Assembly (NCBI GenBank): GCA_937988735.1
Contig: CALKHQ010000132.1
Location: 1-37,589 of the forward strand
Origin: an uncultured Alphaproteobacteria bacterium
GTDB lineage: Bacteria; Pseudomonadota; Alphaproteobacteria; CALKHQ01
Direction of reading: 5' to 3'
DNA length: 37,589 nucleotides
The notes beneath the pieces were generated by a model. That model did not search any database. It was given only the letters and a program-made list of their open reading frames with translations, and was not told where the DNA came from. The position numbers and the translations under genes were made by a program. Positions 15,061 through 23,049 of the stretch are shown piece by piece. Each line of letters starts with the position of its first letter. Position 1 is the stretch's first letter.

Positions 15061-17334
15061 ATGCGGATGAGGATCTGGCACTTGCTTCCGGTCGCGCTCG
15101 GAGTGGCGGTTGCCTCCGCCGGGGCGCGGGCGCAGTCGGGCGAAGACTGCGCGGCGCTCGCCGGCACGCTGGGCGCGGGCGCCGATGCGGAGTTGGTCGC
15201 TGCGGCACGTGAGGCCTGCTCCGACGCGGCCCGTGCGAATCCGGGGTCGGCGGAACTGCTGTTCCTCTACGGCCGTACCCTTGCTCTCTCCGGCGAACAT
15301 GCCGCCGCGGCCCGGCTGTACCTGTGGGCGATCGAAGACGGGCACCCGCTGGCAGCGCAGGCACTGGCGCGGCTGGCGGATGGCACGGCGGCGGATACGG
15401 AACAGGGTGATACAGCCGCCCCGGACGCCGCACCCGTGGAAGCCGACGTGGCCAGCGACACGCAGGAACCGACGGCCGCGGACGATTTCGAGGAGACAGA
15501 CGCATCCGAACGGCGCGAGGGGCTGGCGGCGCTGCTGGACCAGGTGCGCAGCCTCCTGCCGCACACGGCGTTCGACGTGCAGGCGGTCGTCGCCACGGTT
15601 GGCATCGACGCACAGGCGCTGACCGAATGGGTCGGAACGCAGACCGTGCTGATCCCCTATCGGGGCCGGCTGCGCGGCGCGGCCGGCGTGCTGACGGACC
15701 GCTTCGGCAACAGCCTGGACAGGGCCCTGCTGCTGGCGGCGCTGCTGGAGACGGCGGGGTACAGGACCGCTCTGGTACGCGGGACGCTGCCCGAGGAAGA
15801 CGCGAGCCGCCTGCTCGCCCCCCGGCCGTCGCCGCCGCCTCCGCCGGAAGGCCCCGGCCACGACGCGGTGCTGGCGGCGCTGGGCATCGACACCGCGTCC
15901 GACAGCTTCGGGGTGATCGGGTCGATGGAGGCGCTCGCGGCCGACGGCGCGGCGCTGCGGGCCCGGGTGGCGGCGGAGGCGCGCGCGCTCGGCGATGCGC
16001 TGCTGGAGCTGGTCGCATCCTACGCGCAGCCGGCATCGCAGCGCGCAGCGGAGATCGCAGCGCTGCAGGATCACTGGTGGGTGCGGGTGGCAGCGCCGGG
16101 CGGCGGGCTGGACCTCGACCCGAGCGGACTCCACGCATCGGCGGCCGGAGCGACGGAGATCGCGCCGGACGGGCTGCCGACGGAGCTCTCGCACACCGTG
16201 CTGCTCACGGTCGTCGCCGAGATGCTTGAGCCCGACGGGTCGTTGCGCAGCGAGGCCCTGCTCAGCCACCCGCTGGCGCCGGCCGACCTCGCGGGCGCGC
16301 CGGTGCTGCTGCGGCACACGGCGGACGGACGGCCGGTGCTGCAGGTCGGCGGCGAGGTCGTTGCGGGCCATGTCACGGACACCGGGGCCACGCTGGTGGC
16401 GGAGTGGCTCGCGTTCGAAACGCGCGTGCCGGGGCAGGAGCCGGACGTCCACCGGCATCCCCTGTTCGACCTCATCGGTCCGGCGTCACGGGCAGCCGGG
16501 GGTCCGCTCCACATTGCCGATCCGGAAGCCGCGGCGGCACAGATCTCCGCGGCGCGGCGCCGGCAGGTCGCGATTCATGTCGCCGGGGCCTCACCGTCGC
16601 CGACGCAGGTTGCCGACGCCGCTGCGCGTGCGCTCGCGGCGACGCTGCGCGCGAGCGCGGAACCGAGCCGGGGCGACCTTTCCGCAGCCGAAGCGGACCT
16701 GCTCGCCTTCGCCGCGGCGCGGGCCGGCGTCCCCGGCGATCGTCCTCTCGTCCTCGACAGGCCGAACATCGTCCTCGTCAGCCACGATCCGCAGCCGGAG
16801 GATGGTGCGGGTGCCCCGGGCGCCGTCATCGCCATCATCGACAACACGGCGGCCCAGATCGCCGCACCCGCCGCCGGGGCCTTCGCCGCGCGGCTGCGCC
16901 AGGGCGTTGCCGACACGCTGGCCGCATCCGCGCTGCTGGGAACGCCAGACGCCGCCATGAACACGGCGCGCCTGTTCGCGGCCGACCTTGCCGGGGGTCG
17001 GCGGTGGGTGGCGCTGGCGCAGCCGGGAGAAGCAGCAGCGATGGCCGGGCCCAACGCCTCCGCGGTCGCGCGCATCGAGGCAGCGATCGCCGCCGGCCGG
17101 ATCGTGGTCCTGCCCGAATCCGCCGAGCGGGCAGACACCTGGTGGGAGGTGGACGCGCAGACGGGCACGACCGTGGGCGTGTCCATCGCGGACGGTATTG
17201 AGGTGACGGACCAGGCCCCGCGCGCAGAAGCCGCGTGGGCGCCGGTTCTGGCCGGGCTGGTCGGAGACGACGGCGGGGCCGAACTGCTGATCGGCGCACT
17301 GGCGCGGGCCGCAGTGGAGATGTCCCGGCCATGA
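15061..17334 (+). CDS. Exported transglutaminase-fold protein lacking the catalytic Cys
   Basis: A 757-residue protein with a Sec signal peptide (RMRIWHLLPVALGVAVASAG, cut near ARAQ). A short Sel1/TPR-like segment (about residues 80-105) is followed by an acidic linker. A transglutaminase-like core runs from about 195 to 360: in GNSLDRALLLAALLETAGY the usual Cys is Ser (S218), while the His (H338 in DHWWVRV) and Asp (D353 in LDLDPSG) positions are kept. The rest is a long extension ending in TWWEVDAQTGTTVGV, a motif I associate with large bacterial transglutaminase-like proteins. ATG at 15061 is preferred over 14965 because it opens the signal peptide. Its stop overlaps the next gene's ATG (ATGA). 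It is probably a periplasmic, non-catalytic partner of the giant protein that follows; no specific function is known to me. Confidence 0.75.
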   Translation: MRMRIWHLLPVALGVAVASAGARAQSGEDCAALAGTLGAGADAELVAAAREACSDAARANPGSAELLFLYGRTLALSGEHAAAARLYLWAIEDGHPLAAQALARLADGTAADTEQGDTAAPDAAPVEADVASDTQEPTAADDFEETDASERREGLAALLDQVRSLLPHTAFDVQAVVATVGIDAQALTEWVGTQTVLIPYRGRLRGAAGVLTDRFGNSLDRALLLAALLETAGYRTALVRGTLPEEDASRLLAPRPSPPPPPEGPGHDAVLAALGIDTASDSFGVIGSMEALAADGAALRARVAAEARALGDALLELVASYAQPASQRAAEIAALQDHWWVRVAAPGGGLDLDPSGLHASAAGATEIAPDGLPTELSHTVLLTVVAEMLEPDGSLRSEALLSHPLAPADLAGAPVLLRHTADGRPVLQVGGEVVAGHVTDTGATLVAEWLAFETRVPGQEPDVHRHPLFDLIGPASRAAGGPLHIADPEAAAAQISAARRRQVAIHVAGASPSPTQVADAAARALAATLRASAEPSRGDLSAAEADLLAFAAARAGVPGDRPLVLDRPNIVLVSHDPQPEDGAGAPGAVIAIIDNTAAQIAAPAAGAFAARLRQGVADTLAASALLGTPDAAMNTARLFAADLAGGRRWVALAQPGEAAAMAGPNASAVARIEAAIAAGRIVVLPESAERADTWWEVDAQTGTTVGVSIADGIEVTDQAPRAEAAWAPVLAGLVGDDGGAELLIGALARAAVEMSRP

Positions 17335-20300
17335 TCCGCTGCCCTTCCGTCGCCGCCCTCGCTTCGGCCGTCTGGCTGTTCGCAGCCGGTGGCGCTGCGG
17401 CGCAGTCGTGCGTGCCGGAGATCGAGCCGAACGATGAACAGCCCGCCACCCGCGCCGGCGCCTTCTGCCTCGCCGGCCATGCCCAGGGGTCCGACCGCGA
17501 TATCGTCGCCTGGACGATCGACGGCGCGGGGTCGGAGCGGCTATGGGCGCTGCAGCTCGAGGCGCTTCCCGACGAGGACGGTCGTCTGCGCATCTATCGG
17601 GCAGAGACTGCAGACGACGGCAGCAGCCTCGACGAGGTGCTGAGCGAACCGGTGGACGAAGGCGCAGGGGAACTGCGGCTGCCCTTGCTGCTGCTGGCGC
17701 CGGGGGAATACCGGCTGGCGGTGGAAGGCAACTACGGCGACGGTCTGCTCTACCGGCTGCGCACCGCCGATGGGGGCCCGGTTCCCGCGGCGTTGCCGGA
17801 CGCGGTCGCCGGCGCCTTCACCGGGCTGTTCCGTCCACCCGCCGATGCGCCGGCCAGGGTGGCATGGACCGTCGACGCGGCGACTGCGCAGCGGCTGTGG
17901 ACGCTGACGGCGCAGGGGGAGCTCGGCGCGTCGCCGACGCTCGAGCTCTACGACGAGCAGGGCTCGCGGATGTCACGTGCCTACACCCGGCGGGGCGGCA
18001 TCGCCACCCTTGCCGATCTCGCCCTCACCGCCGGGCGCTACGAGATCAGGCTCAGCGGCCGCCCGGGCGCCCGGGTGCTGCTTTCGGCGGAAGATTCGGG
18101 GCCGCTCGCCCCCGGCGAGGCGATCGAGCCGAACGACTCACCGGCGGAAGCGGTCCGGTTCGATCCCCAGGTGCCGGTCAGCGGGCGCCTGATCGGGTCA
18201 AGCTCCGGATCCGACGAGGACTATCTGCTGCTGGTGCTGGATCCGTCGTGGCACGACCAGCAGTTCGACCTGGTGCTGCGGGCGGACTCCGACGCCGACC
18301 TGCGGCTGGAGCTGCGCGACGCCCGGGGGCAGACCCTGCTGGACCGGTCGGGCGCGCGGGACGTCAGGCTGCCGGATCTGGTTCTCGAGCCGGGCGAGCA
18401 TCTGCTCCGTGTCCACGGCGGCCTGGATCCGGCCATCCGCTACACCCTTGCAGCCGAGAACCGGAGGCCAGCGGTCGCTGGCCGCGAGCGGGAGCCGAAC
18501 GACCTGCCGCACACTCCCTCCCCCTTCGGCCCCGACGGCACCGCCGAGGGGCGCTTCGCCGGCCGCGAGACCGACGTCTTCGTCCTGACGGTGGAGGGCG
18601 AGCCCGAACTGTGGCGGGTCGAGGCCGAGGGCGCCGGGCTGGAGCGGCTGATTCTCTACGACACGTCCGGCAGCCCCGTCATCGACGACAGGCCGCCCTC
18701 GGACATGGGCGCCGCGCGGCTGTCGAGCCTGCTGCTGGTCCCGGGCCGGCACCTGTTCGGCGTGGTCGGGACGGACAGCGAGTACCGGCTGAACGCAGTG
18801 CGGCTCGGCCCGCCGCCGGCACCGGGCACGCCGATCGAGGAGGTGCTGGCCCGCGGTCTGGGCGACGAGCTGGAGCCGAATGACGACGCGGCCCGCGCCA
18901 TGCGGCTGGAGCCGGGCGTGCCGCGGACGGGCCTGCTCGACCGCGCCGGCGACGTCGATCTCTACCGTTTCCATCTCGCTGCCAACACCCGCGTCCGCAT
19001 CACGCTCAGCGGCCCGCCGGGAAGCACGCTGCAGGCCCAGCCGCAATGGGGCGAGCGGCAGGGCGTCGCGCAGCGGCTGCGCACGTTCGGGACGCCGCCG
19101 GCCCGCAGCGAGGTTGTCTGGGACGGCATCCTCGGGCCGGGCGACCACTACCTCGAAGTGCGCGGCGAGGGCGCAGCCGAGAGCCCCTACGCCCTGCTCG
19201 TCGAGCATCGGCCCTGGTTCGACCGGCCGATCGACCTGGAGCCGAACGAGGAGTGGTGGCAGGCCTCGCCCCTGCCGGCCGACCTGCGCCTGCGCGGCTC
19301 CCTGTTCCCGCAGGATGCCGACTGGTATCGCCTGCCCGACCTCGAACGGCCGGCAACGCTCGTCATCCGCGATCTCGCGCCGGAGACGGGGACGCTCGCC
19401 GGAGAAAGCCTCACCGTGGTGCAGGAGACGCCGCCGGACCCGGAGGACCCATGGCCCCGCCCGGAGCGGACCACGATCGCGACCCTCTATCCCGACCGCC
19501 AAACGAGCGAGTGGCGCGGCGAACTGCCCGCCGGTTCCGGTTATCGGCTGAAGATCAGCAGTGGTCAGGGCGGCGACTATGCGCTGGCGCTGGACTTCGG
19601 CGACGCGGTCACCCCCGCGCCGGTGGCACCGCCGCCGGTGATGATGGCGCTGTCGCTGGAAACCGACACCGTCGCCGCCTTCGCCACCTGGGGGCAGCGG
19701 GTGGAGGGCGCGCTGCGGCTGGAGAACCATGGCGCCGTGCCGCTCGACCTTGCGCTGGAAACGCACGTGGGCGACGAGCGCTGGCGGATAGCCCCGGCCC
19801 AGTCCCGGCTGACGCTTGCCCCGGGCGCCGAGAGCCAGATCGCGGTGACGGTGGAGGTGCCGCCGGACGCCTGGGGCGGCCGTCCGGTTACCCTTGCAGT
19901 CGCCGCCTTCGGCGACACCGCAGTTCCGGTTCATGTGGAGGCGGTGGTGACGCCCGACGCCACGGCACCGCTGGTGTCGCCATATCGCGCATGGCCATTG
20001 CCGGATTCGATGCTGGGCGGTCTGGATGTCGCCGGTGCGGCCGCCGGCGGCGCCATGCTGGCGGGGGAGGCGCGGCTGATCGACGGCGGCGTCAACAGCG
20101 GAACGAGTGCCACGCTCGACCAGGGTGAGCTGAGGGAAGCCCTGCCGGTGATCGACCTCGCCGGCGACGATCCGGTGATGCTGGCTGGTGTGCTGCTGAC
20201 GCCGGCGGCGCTGCCGGACGTCACCCACCGGCTGCGGCGGTTCGCGATTTCAGTGTCGCTCGACGGCGCACACTTCGAGCGGGTGCTGGAGGGAACCCTC

Positions 20301-22688
20301 TCGGCCCGCCCCGCCGAACAGGCCTTCCCGTTCGACGGGCCCGTCGCCGCGCGCTTCCTGCGCCTGGAGCCGATCGACACCCACGGCGGCGAGCGCACGG
20401 GGTCCGGCGCATCGCTCGGCGAGATCAAGGCGGTGGCGGTGCCGGAGTCGAACCCGCTCGACCCGGCCGGCATCGGACTCAACCTCGCCGACCCCACCCG
20501 CGGCGGGCACATCGTCTGGTCCTCACCGCTCGTCGACCGGTGGGATCTCCTGACCGCGGAGACGGAGCGGCCACGTCTCTACCTCCCCTCCGACCACGAC
20601 GGAACGGTGGAATGGGTGCTGGGCTTTGCGCACAACCGCGCGGCACAGATCACGGCCATCGAATGGCGCAGCGGCGAGGACGGCGGCGCGCCGGTGGTGT
20701 CCTGGGTCGACATCTCCGCAAGCCTGGCGAGCCCGGTCGGTCCGTGGACGAGCCTCGGCCGGTTCGCACTGCCGCCCGCGGGCGCGACGGCGACGCTGAA
20801 CGGGCTGCAGCCAACCTGGGTCCGCTACCTCCGCTTCACCATCGAGGTGCCGCAGGAGACGCGGCAGGTCCTGCTTCCGGAAACGCTGGTTGTGCGGGAA
20901 GCGCCGGTCGGGTCCGGCTACCGGTCCGCGCTCGGGGAATGGGGCGAACTCGGCCGCGACGCCGTGCACGAGTGGCTCAATCCGCCGCCCCTGCCGGAAC
21001 CGGAGGCCGCCGACGCCAACGATACGCCCGAGACGGCCGATCTCCTGCCCTTCGACACGCCCGTCTCGGGCACGGTGCTGCTGGACGGCGACGTGGACTG
21101 GTACCGGATCGACGTGCCGGCGGACGGCCACGGGCTGATCCTGACGCTTGGCGGCTCGCCGGCACCGCATGTCGCGCTCGCCCTGCAGGATGCGACGGGC
21201 ACCGAAGTTCCCCTGCAGCCGGCCCCTTCCGTCGACGGGCAGCAGAGCTTCACCGCCGCCGTTGCGCCCGGCCCCTACTGGCTGCGGGTCGAGGATCCGC
21301 CGCGGTCTGTCGCCCTGTCCTGGGACACCAGCGGCAGCGTCCACCAGTACATCCCCGCGATCGTCCAGGCGATGCGCAACTTCGCCGAGGGCCTGAGGCC
21401 CGAGCGCGAGGTGGTCAACCTGTTCCCGTTCCGCGACCAGGCGACCGCTGGGCTGCTGGAGGAATGGACCGGCGACCCGCTGCAGGTGTTCCTGACCCTG
21501 CACGCCTACCCGTGGTCCGACAGCTCCAGCAACGCCGAGGCGGCGCTGCTTGCGGCGAGCGAGGCGCTGGCGGCGCGGCCGGGGCAGCGGGCGATCGTGC
21601 TGCTGACGGACGCCCAGTCCGACGGCGCACCGCTGACGCCCGCGCTGTGGGAGAGCTTGGCGCAGACCCGCCCGCGCATCTTCGCCCTGGCTGTACCGGG
21701 CGGCTTCACCGGCGAGGAGCTCTGGACCACCCGCAACCTGATGCAGGACTGGGCCGGGCTGAACGGCGGCTTCTACCAGCCGATGCTCGCCCAGGGCGAG
21801 ATCGACGTCGCCTTCGAACGGCTGGCGGGGTGGCTGCGCCGCCCGGCGGACTACACGGTCACGGTTGCCCTCGACCGGACGCCGCCTCCGCCGCCGGAGC
21901 CGGGATATCTGGAGCTTCTTGCCGCCCGGCCGGACCAGAACGTCGCAGCGCCGCCGGCGCCGGGTGGTATCCTGATCATCCTCGACGCCTCGGGCAGCAT
22001 GCTCCAGCGCCTCGACGGCGTGCGCCGGATAGAGATCGCGAAGCAGACGCTGACCGCTCTCACCGGCGGCACCATTCCGCCCGGCACCATGCTCGGCCTG
22101 CGCGTGTTCGGACAGGGGCCGCCCGAGAGCTGCGAAACCGAACTGGTGCTGCCGCCGCAACCGCTGGAGCCGGCGGCGATCGCGGAGGTGATCGCCGGGG
22201 TCCAGCCGACCAATCTCGCGCGGACGCCGATCGGCGAATCGCTGCGGAGTGTGCCGCAGGACATGGCCGGGGTGACGGGACCGCAGCTCGTGGTGCTGGT
22301 CACGGACGGCGAGGAGACCTGCGACGGGGACCCGGCTGCCGAGATCGCCGCACTGCGCAGCCTCGGCATCGACGTCCGGGTCAACATCGTCGGCTTCGCG
22401 CTGGACGATCCGGCGTTGGCGGAAACGTTCAGCGCCTGGGCCGCGCTGGGCGGCGGACGCTACTTCGATGCGTCCGATGCCGCCTCTCTCGGCGAGGCGC
22501 TGGTGCGCGCGGTGCAGCGGCGGTTCACCATCGAGAACCACCGCGGCCGGGTGGTCGCCTCCGGCGCCATCGGCGACCCGGCGGTAGCGCTCGAGCCCGG
22601 CACCTACACGGTGCGGGTCGATGGCGGGCGGCCGATACGGGTGACGATCCCGCCCGGCGAAACCGTCACCCTGGCGGGCCCGTACTGA
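17331..22688 (+). CDS. Giant exported protein with EPND repeats, discoidin-like modules and two VWA domains
   Basis: A 1785-residue protein with a signal peptide (residues 1-25). Six PPC-like repeats begin with EPND-type motifs at about 32, 266, 388, 515, 637 (EPNE) and 1228 (DAND); most run on to a DxDxY/W strand such as GDVDLYRF or DADWYRL. Between 790 and 1220 are an Ig-like module (LENHGAVPLDLAL) and two F5/8-type discoidin-like modules (FAISVSLDGAHFE...ARFLRLEPID). Two VWA domains follow, each with an intact DxSxS metal site: DTSGS at 1332-1336 and DASGS at 1552-1556; the second also has TPIGES and VTDGEE. A small beta domain (PGTYTVRVDGG) ends the protein. No protease domain or membrane anchor is visible. 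It is translationally coupled to the gene before it. It is probably a secreted or periplasmic adhesive or scaffolding protein; ligand unknown. Confidence 0.8.
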   Translation: MIRCPSVAALASAVWLFAAGGAAAQSCVPEIEPNDEQPATRAGAFCLAGHAQGSDRDIVAWTIDGAGSERLWALQLEALPDEDGRLRIYRAETADDGSSLDEVLSEPVDEGAGELRLPLLLLAPGEYRLAVEGNYGDGLLYRLRTADGGPVPAALPDAVAGAFTGLFRPPADAPARVAWTVDAATAQRLWTLTAQGELGASPTLELYDEQGSRMSRAYTRRGGIATLADLALTAGRYEIRLSGRPGARVLLSAEDSGPLAPGEAIEPNDSPAEAVRFDPQVPVSGRLIGSSSGSDEDYLLLVLDPSWHDQQFDLVLRADSDADLRLELRDARGQTLLDRSGARDVRLPDLVLEPGEHLLRVHGGLDPAIRYTLAAENRRPAVAGREREPNDLPHTPSPFGPDGTAEGRFAGRETDVFVLTVEGEPELWRVEAEGAGLERLILYDTSGSPVIDDRPPSDMGAARLSSLLLVPGRHLFGVVGTDSEYRLNAVRLGPPPAPGTPIEEVLARGLGDELEPNDDAARAMRLEPGVPRTGLLDRAGDVDLYRFHLAANTRVRITLSGPPGSTLQAQPQWGERQGVAQRLRTFGTPPARSEVVWDGILGPGDHYLEVRGEGAAESPYALLVEHRPWFDRPIDLEPNEEWWQASPLPADLRLRGSLFPQDADWYRLPDLERPATLVIRDLAPETGTLAGESLTVVQETPPDPEDPWPRPERTTIATLYPDRQTSEWRGELPAGSGYRLKISSGQGGDYALALDFGDAVTPAPVAPPPVMMALSLETDTVAAFATWGQRVEGALRLENHGAVPLDLALETHVGDERWRIAPAQSRLTLAPGAESQIAVTVEVPPDAWGGRPVTLAVAAFGDTAVPVHVEAVVTPDATAPLVSPYRAWPLPDSMLGGLDVAGAAAGGAMLAGEARLIDGGVNSGTSATLDQGELREALPVIDLAGDDPVMLAGVLLTPAALPDVTHRLRRFAISVSLDGAHFERVLEGTLSARPAEQAFPFDGPVAARFLRLEPIDTHGGERTGSGASLGEIKAVAVPESNPLDPAGIGLNLADPTRGGHIVWSSPLVDRWDLLTAETERPRLYLPSDHDGTVEWVLGFAHNRAAQITAIEWRSGEDGGAPVVSWVDISASLASPVGPWTSLGRFALPPAGATATLNGLQPTWVRYLRFTIEVPQETRQVLLPETLVVREAPVGSGYRSALGEWGELGRDAVHEWLNPPPLPEPEAADANDTPETADLLPFDTPVSGTVLLDGDVDWYRIDVPADGHGLILTLGGSPAPHVALALQDATGTEVPLQPAPSVDGQQSFTAAVAPGPYWLRVEDPPRSVALSWDTSGSVHQYIPAIVQAMRNFAEGLRPEREVVNLFPFRDQATAGLLEEWTGDPLQVFLTLHAYPWSDSSSNAEAALLAASEALAARPGQRAIVLLTDAQSDGAPLTPALWESLAQTRPRIFALAVPGGFTGEELWTTRNLMQDWAGLNGGFYQPMLAQGEIDVAFERLAGWLRRPADYTVTVALDRTPPPPPEPGYLELLAARPDQNVAAPPAPGGILIILDASGSMLQRLDGVRRIEIAKQTLTALTGGTIPPGTMLGLRVFGQGPPESCETELVLPPQPLEPAAIAEVIAGVQPTNLARTPIGESLRSVPQDMAGVTGPQLVVLVTDGEETCDGDPAAEIAALRSLGIDVRVNIVGFALDDPALAETFSAWAALGGGRYFDASDAASLGEALVRAVQRRFTIENHRGRVVASGAIGDPAVALEPGTYTVRVDGGRPIRVTIPPGETVTLAGPY

Positions 22689-22707
22689 TGCACGAGCGTC
22701 GATGCTT

Positions 22708-22920
22708 TCAGAGCACCAGCTCCATCAGTCCGCCGTAGGCGACAATGCCGACCAGCACCGCCATGCCGGAGGCCAGCGCACCGATCGGGCTCGGCCCGCC
22801 GGCCGCCTCCGCCGCCACGTCCAGCCGGCCGGATTGCTCGTCCGTGGAGCGACGCTGTTGCCGCGCACGGCCTTTCCCCTCGCCGAGATCGGGGTATAGA
22901 TAGCTTGCAGGAATGATCAT
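22708..22920 (-). CDS. Small membrane protein divergent from lacI-type gene
   Basis: A 70-residue protein: MIIPASYLYPDLGEGKGR, a charged middle, and one C-terminal membrane helix (IGALASGMAVLVGIVAYGGL). No family recognised. Support for a real gene: a good promoter (TTGACT-17-TATTGA) and two operators precede it, and the open frame ends 20 bases from the convergent giant gene. ATG at 22920 has GAAGG very close upstream; GTG at 22950 would add 10 residues but abuts an operator and has no ribosome-binding site. The C-terminal-helix layout suggests a tail-anchored or accessory membrane subunit (inference). Confidence 0.6.
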   Translation of the reverse strand: MIIPASYLYPDLGEGKGRARQQRRSTDEQSGRLDVAAEAAGGPSPIGALASGMAVLVGIVAYGGLMELVL

Positions 22921-22952
22921 GGCCTTCGCCCCGCGCCCGAACCGATCCACGC

Positions 22953-22966
22953 TTGAATCGATTCAA
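22953..22966. promoter_or_regulatory. LacI-family operator O1
   Basis: TTGAATCGATTCAA, a perfect 14-bp palindrome with the central CG typical of LacI-family sites. It lies just downstream of the predicted transcription start of the small membrane protein gene. Confidence 0.8.
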
Positions 22967-22969
22967 CAT

Positions 22970-22983
22970 TTGAACCGATTCAA
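22970..22983. promoter_or_regulatory. LacI-family operator O2
   Basis: TTGAACCGATTCAA, differing from O1 at one base, with its centre 17 bases from that of O1. It overlaps the -10 element (22985-22980) of the minus-strand promoter, so a bound repressor would block RNA polymerase. Confidence 0.8.
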
Positions 22984-23008
22984 TAGGCAGCGGATCACGC
23001 GAAGTCAA
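22980..23008 (-). promoter_or_regulatory. Sigma-70-like promoter for the small membrane protein gene
   Basis: On the minus strand, TTGACT (23008-23003), a 17-base spacer and TATTGA (22985-22980). This is the best sigma-70 match in the window. The predicted start is near 22973, inside operator O2. Confidence 0.65.
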
Positions 23009-23010
23009 GG

Positions 23011-23016
23011 TATATT
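23011..23016 (+). promoter_or_regulatory. Candidate -10 element for the lacI-type gene
   Basis: TATATT directly before operator O3, about 34 bases ahead of the ATG. No convincing -35 hexamer stands 17 bases upstream. Confidence 0.4.
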
Positions 23017-23029
23017 TGAATCGGTTCAA
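23016..23029. promoter_or_regulatory. LacI-family operator O3
   Basis: TTGAATCGGTTCAA, one base different from O1, with its centre 46 bases from that of O2. It covers the likely transcription start of the lacI-type gene, so autoregulation is expected. With O1 and O2 the consensus is TTGAAYCGRTTCAA. Confidence 0.8.
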
Positions 23030-23049
23030 CCCGCGACTGCGGAGCCGCA

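Noticed and set aside
18198..22541. Two long minus-strand open frames (676 and 672 codons) opposite the giant VWA gene
   Set aside because: Low-complexity translation with no domain; the plus strand has a signal peptide, repeats and VWA motifs. Explained by codon bias.
17331..22688. Secreted protease, because EPND/PPC repeats often sit behind peptidases
   Set aside because: No HExxH, GxSxG or other peptidase motif is visible anywhere in the chain.
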